Positions 41,626 through 54,798 of a stretch of 64,000 nt of DNA are shown here, piece by piece (the first letter of the stretch is position 1; every line of letters begins with the position of its first letter). Made by a program: the position numbers and the translations under genes. Source of the stretch: Paramecium sonneborni (Eukaryota > Ciliophora > Oligohymenophorea > Peniculida > Parameciidae); the NCBI GenBank assembly GCA_905182985.1, contig CAJJDN010000143.1, forward strand, positions 121,696-185,695. Reading direction: 5' to 3'. The notes beneath the pieces are model-generated. The model made no database searches, was not told where the DNA came from, and saw nothing but the letters and a program-made list of their open reading frames with translations.

Positions 41626-41725
41626 ATGTAATTAAATGACATATTAAAGATTAAATAAAATGAAGGACAGATTGGAAATATGATGCAATTACAAGAGTAG
41701 TGAAATTTTATTTATTTAATTAATA

Positions 41726-44700
41726 ATGGAACTAAAATCAAATTTTGGTACTACAAAAGGTACTATCGATTCCGAGAAATCCTTAATTGATAAAATGTAA
41801 ACAGAACTAAAAGGGGTGTTCTTTAGAGTGATATAACTTATGTTAAAAGATGAAGAACAGTCAATTCCTTTTACGTGCATTGGAATATTGTTACAATACA
41901 TGCAGATCACTTATATAGTATTTAATAGGTAGATTTGGAGAGTATGGCAAAATGAGATTCTATCTAAGTAGCTTAATAAAATATTTGGGTAAAGGCTTTT
42001 CTTAATTTAGATATGTCCTCTTGACACCATATTTTGAAATGATAAGTTTTTCTGGTTTTGCAGCTATGATGTATGTATGTTTAGGACTAGTTTTATTTGC
42101 ATTGATGCTCATCTTCTTATTAAGCTATAGTATCAGTAAATCTAAGAGTTCATTTACATGGCCAATCATGCTGCTAAGGTTTTTGATAAGCATTTTTTTG
42201 CAAGTACTATATATGCCTATCATTGATTTGTTATTATCTATGTTGGCATGTTAATCTGATTAAAATGGTGTGCTCAAACATCTACTTTTTGAAATTGAAT
42301 GTTGGTCTAATATTCATATTGTACATGCAATTGTAGCAATCTTTGGAACTATTTTATTTTTTATACTCTGTATTTTATTTTCCTTATTATACTATGAGTC
42401 AAGGTATTAATCACACGAAGCTTCATCAAAATTGACAGGAAGAGCAAATGCAGTATTTTTGACATATGAATTGATAATGGTTATTTGTTACACATTTATG
42501 AATGGTAAGAATTATGATTATTTGATGATATTAATTATGATGATAGGAAGTTTCACTATTTTTTGGAAAATTCATGTTGATGCTCCATTTAATAATATGT
42601 ATATATAAAAAGCTTGGTCTATGTTGGTGGCTATGAATATGTGGGGTACAACTCTATTATGTTTTTCTAAATTTTTAGAAGGAGTTTTATTTTATGGTAC
42701 TGTCTATGCTTGGTTAGCAGGATTACCATTAATGATAATTGCTATAATTAGAAGTGAAAAAATGCATTATGATCTCCTTTTATTAAATCTAAATAAAGTT
42801 TAGGATCCAGATTAAGTTCTTTAATTGACAAATCATTTATTGAAATTATTTTACAAATCTTAATAAAATTAAAATTGTTCATTGTTACTAGATGGTTTTT
42901 TAGAAATACATAAAGCTACTTGTACAAGAGAAGATTGTTATTTAAAATAAAAGAAATTAAACAATTAGAGATAATAAAAACCATTATTTAAAGAAGGAAC
43001 AGTTACTGAAAGAGATGTAGATCTCTTGATGGTGATGGGTTAAATTTATTTTAATTTAATCAAAAAATTTCCTAATGAAATTAGTCTACGTATAAGGTAT
43101 TCATTCTTCTTACTTGATAATATGAAATAGAGACAATAAGCATTAAATGAATTAATATAAGCAGAATAATTATGTCCTAGTTTAGATAATGAATTTATAA
43201 TATTTAGATATAAAAAAGTAATAGAAGATGAAATGAATGCAGCATAAAATGAAAATTTAGGTAATTTGGATGTTGCAACAGAATTAGCATTTTAAAATCA
43301 TATGAGATCATTTTAAAATAAAATAGAAAGAGCAACATTAATGCATATGGATTTTTGGTCTTAATTATAAGAAGATTCACCTGATTTAGGTAAAATGAAT
43401 GATATTGGTGCTAAAATAAATTTAGCTATTACTTAAGTTGAAGAATTATGGAATAAAATGTAAAAAATGACTTAAAATTTACCAAAAGCAATGAGATTAT
43501 ATGGAAAATTTATAATTGAAGTATTATAAGATAAAGATTATGGAGAAGAATTATTAGATAGATCTAGAAATTTATAGACTTAGAATAATAAGATGAAGAA
43601 TAAGACAACAATATCATTAATAAGTAGTGAGGAGATTGGTTAAGAATCATAACCAACTTTATTGGTATCAACAGCTTAAGAAAAGTTTGCATAGATAACA
43701 AATTTGAATTTGGCATGTTGTAATTTATTTGGTTATAATAAATCTGAGATGATAAATCGTAAGATTAATATATTTATGCCAAATTTATATTCTAAATTTC
43801 ATGATGCTCATATTGAGAATTATTTATCATCAAATGATAATAGAAATATAAATAAGGAGAGATTAGTGTATGTAAAGATGAAATCAAACTATATAACACC
43901 ATGTTATATATATTTGAAAGTAATATAATCAATAGATGATAATGTTTAATTGGCAGCATAGTTTAGAATACCAAAATCATTTAAACCATGCTGCTATTTA
44001 ATATTAGATAGTGAGGAAGTGATAGATTCAATATCATCATCTTGTATACCTCTGCTGAATATAGATTCAAAATTAATTTCACATAAAAAGACTCCAATAA
44101 CAGAGATACTTCCAAATTATATGCAATAGAAACAATTGTTTTTATCTAAAGTAGGAGGTCCAATAGTATTTAATCCTGCTACTCAATCAGGTGTAAGTAA
44201 TAGTCAATTAGCATCTCAAGAATTTGAAGATTAGGATAGGAAAGATGATAATATTCAATTCTAATGTTATACTTATGAAGTAATGAATGAAAATCAGGAT
44301 TAAGTTGTTGGATATATTGTAAAACTAGAATAATAAGGAACAGATACTAGTATGAATTTAGAAATCAATAATTTATAATAGAAAGTGATTAGTAATAGTA
44401 TGCAATTTAAATATAATCCATCTAAAGCTCTTTATTTAGGTGAATATGTTGCTGATACTAATTCATAAAGAGTGGATTAAACTATTCTTTGGGATTAGAA
44501 TGATTAATCATCTATGGTTTCTTCAGTCTAAGGAGGAGCGGAAATATTTAAATCCTAAGTAAAAACAGAAAAATCAGATGAATAAAATGTATAGTTATAA
44601 TAAATTAAAATAAATTATGCAGAAGGAATTAAAACTTTAAGATTATTTGAAAATAGAGTATAAGATATTGATGATAGAGAAGAAATGATGTCAGAAGAAG

Positions 44701-46703
44701 ATGAGTAAGGAAAGAGTGTTTTCTAAAGATAATAAGATGTAGATAATGATTAAGAAGGATAACTATAGGATTTTAATAATGTTTTTAGATCTAGAAAGAA
44801 TTTATCTATTGTAGTTAATAGTTAAGTTATACCTCCTGTTGTTACTAAATTAAGTTGGACTGCTAATATTTTAATTCTTGTATTAGTAGCATTAAGTTTT
44901 GCTGATTTCTTTGTTTGTTAAGCATAATATGATGAAATCTTTAATACAATCTTATTAGTTGAAGATACAAATTTAAGAACAGCTGAATTACATACTATTC
45001 TATCATCAGTTTAAAATTTATAGATGTTAAATTTAAATATTTGGCAATTCAATACAACTGCAGATATTGATGCATTTGAATAATCTGAAAAATAAAAACT
45101 AAATGATTCTATTTAAATGGTTTCGCTTCTAAATAAAAATTTGATGTTGTCTGAAATCTTTATTAGTGATTAATTAAATGAATTATAGAGTGAAAATGTT
45201 GTTAAAATGAGGTTTGGTGATGAATATCAACAATATGATATAATGGAAGCTACTTAATAAATTGTAAGTAAGGCTTTAAATGTTAGAGATAAGGTTTTAA
45301 ATAAAATTCAATTTGAGGATGATGATGTTGGATTTATCATTTATAATCTACTCAATGATCTAGTTTTTTAATTAAGAAACTCAAGTAATTTATATGCAAT
45401 AGGTTTAACTTAAAAAACTACTGAAAAAAAAGAAACCTTTTTGTTAATTTTAGGTATATCTGCAGGAGCCCTAGGTTTGGGATTAATTCTATTGACAATT
45501 ATAACATTATCTGTAAATAAAACACAAGAAGAAATATTATCAATGTTCTTAGATATACCAGATAAAACAGTCAAGTATTTATATAACAAAAGTGAAAATT
45601 TCATTTCTAATTTATAAATTGGAGAAGAAGAAGAAGTATTATCAGATTTAGAAGAACTTGAAAAAGAAGAATAAGAGGAACTAAATAGAACACTCAAGAG
45701 TAAAAGAAAAAAGAAAAAGTTTAAGAATACTAATAAAGATTAACGTAATTATATTTTTGCTTTCTTTTTAATCATCTTAATTTTGTAAGCTTATTTTATT
45801 TTTAATTATTTTATATCAGATACACTTTTAAGTAATTTAGCATAACTTGTACCTGAAATAAATGCTACTTGCAGAGCTGAAGGATTTTATCGATTTGCTG
45901 ATAATTCTGAAAGATCACTTTATATTAATAGAAATATGACAATTTTGAATGAAGACTCTTACAAAATAGTAAAATCGAATATTGACTAATTATATGCATT
46001 AGATTCTTCAATTCATTAAGAACATTCACTAAATGTTGATATAACAAATTCAATATATTCTGATGCTTTTAGATAAATTTTTATGCTTTAGCCTTGTACA
46101 ATATTATCTTAAGAAATGAATGAAATGACGGAAACTGATTGCTAAACTTTTGCTGATGGTGCTATGTATTAAGGAATGGCAGTTGGAGTAGCTCGTTATT
46201 TCGAAAATATAAGATATATAATGACTATATATGATTAATTTTGGAATAATTCTAATGCAAACTTTACAGCAATTGCAAGAGGGTTTACAACTTTTAAAAA
46301 TATCACAAAGGATTCAGATAATATTAGGAATAATATTCTTAATCTTAATAACTTTAATTAATCCAAAGAAGCAAGAGTTATTTAAGAATCTTACAATAGA
46401 GGTATCTGTATTTGATTATTAACTATAGGCACATTTAGATATTTGATGAGCTAATTAGAGAAGGGTATCAATAATGATATAGATAGTGCAAAAACTCAAA
46501 GATTGGCATTATTTATTGTTTTTGAAGTATTACTTTTTATAATTTACTTCATTTTGTGGTTACCACTTGTATTAAAGATGACAAGAGATATATGGAGAAC
46601 AAGGTCGATGATAATGATGATTCCATTGAGAGTAATACAAAGAATTAGATCAATTAAATAATTTATAAAAGAATTCTTACATGCAAAGGATATTGATACT
46701 TGA
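41726..46703 (+). CDS. TmcB-like multi-pass membrane protein with PAS domain, copy 2 (1642 aa)
   Basis: Same architecture as the gene at 35119: start MELKSNFGTTKGTIDSEKS, N-terminal membrane block (YVCLGLVLFALMLIFLLSY), TPR-type region (CTREDCYLKQKKL; LCPSLDNEFIIFRYK), PAS domain (LACCNLFGYNKSEMINRKI) and a C-terminal membrane half ending DIWRTRSMIMMIPLRVIQ. The first intron (22 nt, at TTTGG|GTAAAGG) is at the same codon as in copy 1. A second, 27-nt intron near 46402-46428 interrupts YNRG|TFRYLM, where copy 1 has none. Spliced, the protein is 1642 aa. It ends 49 nt before the AGC kinase. Confidence 0.88.
43122..43558 (+). repeat. Near-identical tract shared with tandem paralogue (copy 2 side)
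   Basis: Counterpart of 36501-36937; same length, no gaps, about 16 differences by eye. Confidence 0.85.
46169..46250 (+). repeat. Second near-identical tract shared with paralogue (copy 2 side)
   Basis: Counterpart of 39536-39617. Confidence 0.7.
46402..46428 (+). other. 27-nt intron present in copy 2 only
   Basis: GTATCTGTATTTG...ACTATAG splits the glycine codon of YNRG|TFRYLM. The orthologous site in copy 1 (about 39765) reads YHRGTFRYL without interruption. Confidence 0.8.
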
Positions 46704-46752
46704 AATAATTATCTATATTTATGCTTAATTTATAAATTAACAGAAAAAAAAA

Positions 46753-48558
46753 ATGGATCAAAAATAAAAGATGCAACATTTGATGAATAATTTCATGAAG
46801 AAAGAATAAACAAAGCAAAGTTAAGTAACAGTAAAGTTGTATCTGAATAATGAATTTTCTTAACAGATATAATTTCCAACATGCAATTAAACTGCTAACT
46901 AATTAGTTGGTTACTTACGAAACTTAATAAATTAAAGTTAAATTGTAGGGTTTTAGAGTTTGGAGAATAATATTCATCTGGATTATTATTTAACAACAAA
47001 TAAGGATTTAGGATTATTGAATAATTAAACTCTGTCTTTAAAACCTTTGTATGGAATATATTAGAATTAGATCAGTTTAGATTCCTTTTATTTTTTATAA
47101 TGTATAGGTATAGGAGGATTCAGTAGAGTTTATTTAGTAAGATATAAGTTTAACGGTTAATTTATGGCTTTAAAGATGATTTCAAAATCATTTATTGAAT
47201 AAAATGATAAATTTTAGATTGTATAAAATGAAAGAGATATAATGGTACATTTAGCAAATAATAATAATTCCCATCCTAATCTTTGTAAATTATTATGTGC
47301 TTTTGAAACTAAAAATTGGGTATGTTTTGCAATGGAATACTGTCCTGGTGGTGAATTATTTTAATAATTAAAGAAAGTCAAGAAGATGGATGAATAATAA
47401 GCAAAGTTTTATTTTAGTTAAGTATGTATGGCTATTCATCATTTACATGAAAATAAAATTATATATAGAGATATTAAACCAGAAAATATATTAATAGATT
47501 AAGAGGGCCATATTAAATTGGCTGATTTTGGATTAGCAAAACCTAATGTAGAAGATGATAAAATGGCATATTCATTTTGTGGATCTCCAGAATATATGGC
47601 TCCAGAAATGCTTTTAAAATTAGGACATAATTATTAGATTGATCATTATTGTTTAGGAGCACTCTTATATGAATTATTAACTGGATTACCTCCTTATTAT
47701 TCTAGTAATCCAGAATAAATTTATTAAAATATTTTATAACATGATCTACCTTTACCTAAATAAAATTTAAGTACAGATGCTAAAGATTTGATATCTAAAT
47801 TATTATAAAAAGATATGTTAAATAGATTGGGAAAATCATATGGAATTTATGAAATACTTAAACATCCATGGTTATAAGAATTTAATTTATATAAATTAAT
47901 TAATAGATCATATGATCCACCATTTAAACCAGATCTATTTAAAATGAATTTTGATTAAAAAGAAATAGTTAATGGAGAAACTTAATTTTAAAAAGAATTA
48001 TAAAAATCAATAAATTCAGAATCAGAAAGCGTTTTTACACCATTCTTTCATAACTTTTATTATTCAACCTTTACTTTTAAATAACCTTAAAGATCCTCTT
48101 CAATTACGTAAATAAACATCTCGAATGTTGATGATAAATTTACTAATATTCTTATGAGTACTACAAAATCTAAGCATGTTTCATAAACTCATTCATCTTC
48201 TAGTTAATCTTAATTAAAGAAAAAAAAATAGATTTAGAATGATTAGGAAAATAAAGAAAATTTGATAAAGAATAATTCATAAATGGCTATAAAAGTTAAT
48301 ACAAAACATAAGAAAAATAATTAGAGTATGCCTGATAATGTTTTAAATGTTTAATAAAATGATTTGAGATCTTATTCATCACAAAAAGTAAATGAATAGT
48401 TATAAAAACTTGCAAATAATTATTAAACAAATCAGATGAAATCACCATTAACAGAGAATGATGAATAAAAGTAATAAAAATTATAATTTGGTGAAAATAA
48501 AATCCTTAATAAAAATTAGTCTAATTAATGTTCTCTTATCAGATATTTTAAATAATGA
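46753..48558 (+). CDS. AGC-family serine/threonine protein kinase, 601 aa
   Basis: Intronless frame of 602 codons. After an N-terminal region of about 110 residues with no recognised domain comes a full kinase domain: [69 protein letters not shown] and [17 protein letters not shown]. It is followed by an AGC-type C-tail ([17 protein letters not shown]). The tail contains an F-x-x-F-like hydrophobic segment but no clean FxxF[ST]Y motif. The last ~190 residues are Ser/Gln/Asn-rich. Likely an S6K/AKT/PKC-like member; substrate unknown. Confidence 0.88.
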
Positions 48559-48583
48559 TTTTATTCACAATAAATCAAATATT

Positions 48584-49909
48584 TCAATTTTATAAAAATT
48601 TTGAAAATTTAACATTTAGAAGTTGTTTTCTATCTCTTTCTTATTTTCTAAAAAATGATTCATCAAATTAAGCATGTTCAATTCTATCCTCTTTTTCAGT
48701 ATCAAATTCTATTTATTTTTCTCCCTCTTTAATTGTTACTTGTAATTTTATTTAAAATAATCTCTTATATATTTCTGCCATACTTATTTCTATATCATTT
48801 TTAACCTATTTTAATGCTCTACCTTCTTCTCCTATAACAATTCTTGCTTATGATGATGTTTGAACATTTATTTATATTTCTATTTTTGCGGATTCTTTAC
48901 TTGTAACTCTGAATTCTTTTACATAAATACCTATTATAAATGGAATTTCTTTATAAAATCTTTTAAAAATTGCCTATCTAATAATTTATTCTAACTAATC
49001 CATAGGAGTAAATAAATGTTTCTAATTTTCATTATGTTTCCATTTACATTAAAAACTCTGAGAATACAAATATTATTTCAAATCTTCAATACCATATCCT
49101 GTTAAAGAAGATATATAAAATATTTAATCATATTTTCCTAAATCTTCCATTTCAGTTTATAACCATTTTAATTTCTTTTTATTAAAACATAAATCCATTT
49201 TATTAAAAACAAGAATTTTAGGAATAGGTTTTTCTTCTGATTGTTTGAAATTATCTTCATTTCTAAAATAACTTCTTAATTATTCTTAGTCTACTTTTAT
49301 TTAATTTAATCTCTACATTACATTATTCATACTAATATCTAAAGTTTTAATAGCATCAATTAAAATAATAACCAAGTTAGTATCTTCAATGGCATTCCAA
49401 GCCTTAGTTACAAAATACTTTGAAAATTTATAACGTTTAGTAACACCTGGTGTATCAACAAACTCAATTTAAACACCACTTTTAATATCTGTATGAACTC
49501 CTCTAATTTCAGATACTGTCGTATTACTTTTATTTGATACTGCACTAATAGGTTCACCTACCATTTAATTTAAAAATGTTGATTTTCCTGAATTAGGAGG
49601 TCCTATAATAGAAACAGCTAAATATTTCTATTCTTCAATAGAAACAGATGGTTTATCTGCTAATGGTTTCAATAATATTTTATTTGACACTTTTGTACCC
49701 AATTCATTTGTTTTTATTACTTTTTCATCTGTTGTATAAAGAGTAGTTGGTGTTTCATAATCTTCTAATAAAAATCTTTCTGGTTTTGTTGGAGTTAGAA
49801 TATCAATTTTTTTACTTAATGGATTTGTTGGATGTTGATAAGGTCTTATAGTTTTTTCATCTAATTTTTTAGGAGGAGCATACTTTTTCAATTTCTATAA
49901 ATTAGACAT
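48584..49909 (-). CDS. Era-type GTPase with KH domain (mitochondrial ribosome assembly)
   Basis: Intronless, 441 aa, ATG 49909. GTPase motifs: G1 GPPNSGKSTF, G3 EFVDTPGVTKR, G4 VFNKMDL and a G5-like ISSLTGYG. A C-terminal KH-type domain has QARIVIGEEGRALKQ (the usual GKGG-type loop is here GEEG). Era binds the 3' end of small-subunit rRNA and helps assemble the small ribosomal subunit. The ~90-residue N-terminal extension is basic and lacks a clear amphipathic presequence, so the compartment is inferred, not seen. It is convergent with the AGC kinase, 25 nt apart. Confidence 0.88.
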
Positions 49910-49980
49910 ACAATAACCACAAATTTTGATCATTATATTATATTTGAAAAAACAAAAAATAGAAAAATATATAAAATTTA

Positions 49981-50610
49981 TCAATGCATCTTATTTCTTT
50001 TGATGACCTTCATTAATTTGGGTTTTTCGACACTTCTCTCTGTTTTTAATTTCATTTAATACAAATCTAAGACATTATCTTTTTTAGGTTAGCTTTTTGT
50101 GCTTGTATTAAGGGTACTTCGATAGGAGTTTTGAGTAAAAATGTTAGAATCTTCATTTTTTGGAATAACTAATTTTCTATTTTAGAGCTGTTAATATGTT
50201 AACTTAATTTGATTCATTTTCTGATTAGTTTTAAATGAACTTTGTAAACTCTATCCTTAAGGTTTGGGTTTGCTTAAAAGTTTATGAATTTACTAAAACA
50301 GATAATAAAATTGGAAAGTACCTACTGCAGTTAATAGCTAATAGAGAAAGGTTATAAGACATTATTCAAATTAGCAGTATTGGATAGTTTAATTTTTAAA
50401 TCTCCAGCAGATTTAATAATTTTCAATTGCTTCTTAGCTAAGTAAGTTGATAAAGTAGTAATAAATACCATCTTAAGATTTAGATCCATAAAATTATTTA
50501 CTAAGAGACTGGAAGTAGTCTTCATCGTTATCTTTGAAGAGTCTAGATTCCAGAAATTGAGAGTCATCATTCTCAACCATGAAACTTAGAAACTATTCAT
50601 CATTTCTCAT
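49981..50610 (-). CDS. Unknown ~200-aa protein
   Basis: ATG 50610 (MRNDEQFLSFMVENDDSQ) to TGA 49981. The 210-codon frame is open throughout. A possible 33-nt in-frame intron (GTAGGTACTTTCC...GTTTTAG) lies near 50292-50324. An acidic N-terminus is followed by a hydrophobic/aromatic middle and a basic Ser/Lys-rich C-terminus. No family recognised. It is divergent from the kinesin-like gene, with only 22 nt between start codons. Confidence 0.55.
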
Positions 50611-50632
50611 TATTGTTTTATTTATTTAATAA

Positions 50633-53600
50633 ATGGACTTGCAAGTATAGAAACTTTAGCAAGAAATTGCAGAGTAATATCTATAAGATAATTTGTTAGT
50701 TTGAAAGAGTATGAGTAGATGCTTGAAGATTAAATAAAGGAACATGAAGAAACTATAGATAAATAAAAATAAGATATTAATAGTAAAGATAATGAAATAA
50801 AGAGTCTCAAAAAATAATTATAGGATGCAATTAAAAAGGCAGATGTTATAGTAATATTAAAATATTATTATTTAAGAATAATTCAGATGATGTAAGTGGA
50901 GCTAAGATTATCTAATTGGAAGTAGAAATTCATGATCTTAACTAATACTTGGAAGAATCAGCTTAAAAAATTAAAGCACTTACACAATAACTTAAGTAAT
51001 CATATAAATATAAATTAGTACTAAAAATGAAGAGAATGAAATGGAGATCGAAATTCTTAAAGATGAGCATTAAAAATCTTTGAATGAATAATAGATTAAA
51101 ATATAGGCTTTATAAAAGACTATAGATGAATTTTAAAAGTTATAGAGTAATGTAGAAGTAAAACAATTGCAAGAGATTACTCAATCTAAATCAAAGTAAG
51201 TAATTCTGTGAAATTAGTGATTCAGAGGAATTATAAAAGATGATTGAAAACTTAACTATTTAAATTGAAGAATAAACAAGGTAGTTATAAATTAAAGATA
51301 AACAAATTGAATAATTTCAATTAAAGGATGGAATGTAAGGAAGTATGGAAGAAATGGGCAAAAACTCTTAAGTAGAATAGTAAAATCTAGAAGAAAAGAT
51401 TGCACAATTAGAAGAGGTCTTGCTTCAATATTAAGAAGAGAATTCATAATTTGTAGCAAAGGAAGAGACAAATCAAAAAGAAAAATAATTACTTTAATAA
51501 TAGATTGAATCTTTAGAAAAATAATATAAAGAATTATAATAGTAAGAATAAGATGCAAATGTTACATAATAACTTGAAGATCTTAAACTATAATTTGAAG
51601 AATTAGTTGAAGAGTATAATTCTATCAATTAAAAACTTTAATAATCTGAATAGGATTGTTAATAATTAACTGATAAATGTTAAGAATATTTATCAGTTAA
51701 AGAATAATTATAAGATTAAATTACTTAATTAGAAACTACTTTAGAACATCATAATGAAGTTTTAGAAGAAAATAATGAATTAAAATAATTAATTAATAAA
51801 GCATAAGAATAAATCAATAATTTATAAAGTAATAATGAATATCAAACACTTTATCTTTAATTGAGAGATGAGTATGAAGAATTTAAAGAATAAATTCATA
51901 TTACTATTAAAGATAAAGATCAGCAATTATATTAAGCAGCTTAATTTTGTTAAGAATTAGAGGTTTTTAAAGAATAAGCTCATATGTTTGAAGAAAATAA
52001 TAAACTATTATCTAATTAACTCTAAACTCAATTAGAAAATAATCAAAAATATTAATAAAGAATAGAAGAATTAGAAAATTCTTTAAATGTTCTATAAAGC
52101 TAAAATCAAGATATTAATGATGTTTTATAAAAATTAGATTAATTAAAAATGGATAATGAAAATTTAAAAACTTAAAATTATGATTTTACTGAAAAAATTA
52201 AGAATTATGAAATTGAAATGGATGCACTTAAATAAATTGAATGTGATTCTCCTAAAAAGATTTCAAAATTATAATAAGAAAATTCAGAAACTACAGCTGA
52301 ATATATAAAATTTAAAGAAAATACACAAAGGGAAATCCATTTATTAAAATAAGAAAAAAGTAATCTACAAAATGAATTAAATGAAATTAAATAATTATTA
52401 GATACTTATATAAATAGTGGAGAAACTTTTGAATCTAAAATCTAATATGTTATGGAATATTGGAATAAACTTTAATCTATTCAAGATGAATAAAACAATC
52501 TAGTGGAAAAATTTTAATTAGAAATTTAAGAATTAAATGAAAATATAGGTTAAATTTAATCTTTATAAAATTTAAGTACAGATTAACACTAATAAAATTA
52601 AGAATTACAATAAGGGAATATGGAAAAAAATGAAGTTACTACAAATGAAAATTTAAATCTTTCATTAGAAAAATTAGTAAATAATGATGAAACTAATATA
52701 AATAATTTTCATTTTGATCTTAAAAAGGTTTAACAAGTTAATTATGTTGAAAATTCTACTTAAACAGAAAATATTATTGAAATAGATAATGAAAAATAAG
52801 AATAAGTAAAATTGTAAATTGACTAAAAATTATTTGAATCTTAACTCATTTAAACTGATGATCTTATTCAATCTCCTTTAAAGATAAATAATCAATAATT
52901 TAATGATCAAATATGTTAGACTGAAGAATATTAAGAAGAAATAAAATAAAAAGAAGATTTAAATGTATCAAATTAAATAATTTAATTAACTGAAATTAAT
53001 GATTAAGGAAAGGATCTTAACAACTTAGAAATCAATGGAGAATAAGATAATGATTAAAGTATTATAAAAAAATTGATGTAACCATCTGATAATTTAGAAA
53101 ATTAAATAAATTAGTTCTAAGATTTGAATTAAACTGATTAGTTGAAGTATTTTATAATTAATATTATTTAGGAAAAAAGTCGAAGACATGGATAATTTAA
53201 GAAAATCATTAGAAAAAGAAGTTTATAATTTGAAGGACAAGAATAAAAAATTAGAAGAAAAATTATAAAATATATAAAAACCAGGAACTCCAAGAAAATA
53301 ATCTGATGCTAAGGAAGAAAGAAAAAAATAATAAGATAATGAATTAATTTAGAGATTATAAAAATAAATAAAAGAGTTATAGGAAGAAATTTAATCATTT
53401 AATGTTCATTAATTGAATGAATAAATAGAATAACAATCTAATGAAATAGAATAATTATAATAAGAAATAGAATAATATAAAGAATAATTAATTAAACAAA
53501 AACAATAAACCATAAAATTTAAGAATTAATTAGATACAATTTATAATTTAGGACCATAAGCATTATAAACATTATAGAGTGAACCAAAAAAAGAATTTTC

Positions 53601-54795
53601 ATAAACTTAATTAACTTAATAAGAAAAATATTAAATTTCATCATTTTTGTATATCAAATCATAAAAGTCTTATTAATGTTAATTTATTGAATTAAATAGA
53701 AAATAGATAAAATTATTTTAATCAACAAAAGGTAAAATTGAAAAAGCTATGTTTGACACTTATTTATTTGATGAAATATTCTTTGATACCCAAAAAATAC
53801 ATTAATTTTTAGATTAATCTAAATTGAAGTTATCAAGTGATCTAACTAAAATATATCTTATTTTAGGATAATCAAAAACTCATAAAAAGTTAATAATGAT
53901 TATGTTAATAGAATTATTATATAATTTGATATAAAAGCAATAATTAAACTAAAAGATAACTTTTTGCTATTAAGAAAGAATAGGAAAGTAATGGATAGAA
54001 ATTGAATAATTTAATACAATAACTTCATCTATTTCAGATTTAGAATATACAGTATAAGCTATTAAAGTACATTTATTGACTAAATAAAAAGCCCTTGGTG
54101 AAAAAATTCGAAAATTATCAATTATTTATTAGACTTTTATTGAAAATTAATTATAAACTACAAGTACTTTTATGATTGCTACTTGTCCTTCGTTACCATA
54201 AGGAGACTTCAAGAATGTTGTTTAAAAGATATTAAATTGTTAAGTTAATACGAATATGTAATTTAACATATTTTTAAATATAACACCTGCTTTATAATAT
54301 TATTAAAAATCTGCTGAAATTTTATCAATGGCTAAATCAATAAAATTAGCAAAAGGTTAATTAGATATTGCATAATTGACTTCAAGTAGATCAGTTAGTG
54401 AATATAATTTAGTAGATGACGAATCTCAAAAATAATTGAGAATCCTTAATAATAAATTGATTTTGAAACAATAGGAAGTTGATTAAAGTAAAAAAGCTCT
54501 TGACTTGTATATAAAATAATTACAGGAGCTTTAAGCAAAATTTGACAACTAATTAGGATATTAAAATACAATTTCTATTTTGATAAACAATATAATTCTA
54601 GAAATAAAATAAAAGATTAATATGAAAATGAATCAAAAGAAAAATAAGAAATCTTAAAATGTTGCATTTTTAGATAAATTAGCAATCCAATTAGATTAAA
54701 TTATTAGAAAACATTAAATAAGTTAATAAAATGTTGAAAATGTGGATAAATTTATTAAAAGTAAAGCAAGTGAAATTTAAAATCCATTTTTATGA
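50633..54795 (+). CDS. Long coiled-coil protein with degenerate kinesin-like C-terminal motor domain
   Basis: From ATG 50633 (MDLQVQKLQQEIAEQY) to TGA 54793-54795, about 1360 aa with several introns. A 25-nt intron at about 53147-53171 joins the coiled coil in frame to the C-terminal part. Residues ~1-950 are an almost unbroken Glu/Lys/Gln coiled coil. The C-terminal ~400 residues keep kinesin landmarks: FDTYLFDEIFFDTQKI, ILGQSKTHKKLIM where the P-loop GQTGSGKTYTM should be, FNTITSSISDLEYTV for the INKSLSALGDVI helix, and KALGEKIRKLS...FMIATCPS for the HxPYRxSKLT...SP region. Walker A is destroyed and DLAGSE is not visible, so it should not hydrolyse ATP. The layout recalls Vik1/Cik1-type partners of kinesin-14. 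Confidence 0.7.
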
Positions 54796-54798
54796 AAA

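Noticed and set aside
50266..50277. GGTTTGGGTTTG, like two Paramecium telomere repeats
   Set aside because: Only about two units, inside a reading frame (Lys-Pro codons on the other strand); no sign of a chromosome end.
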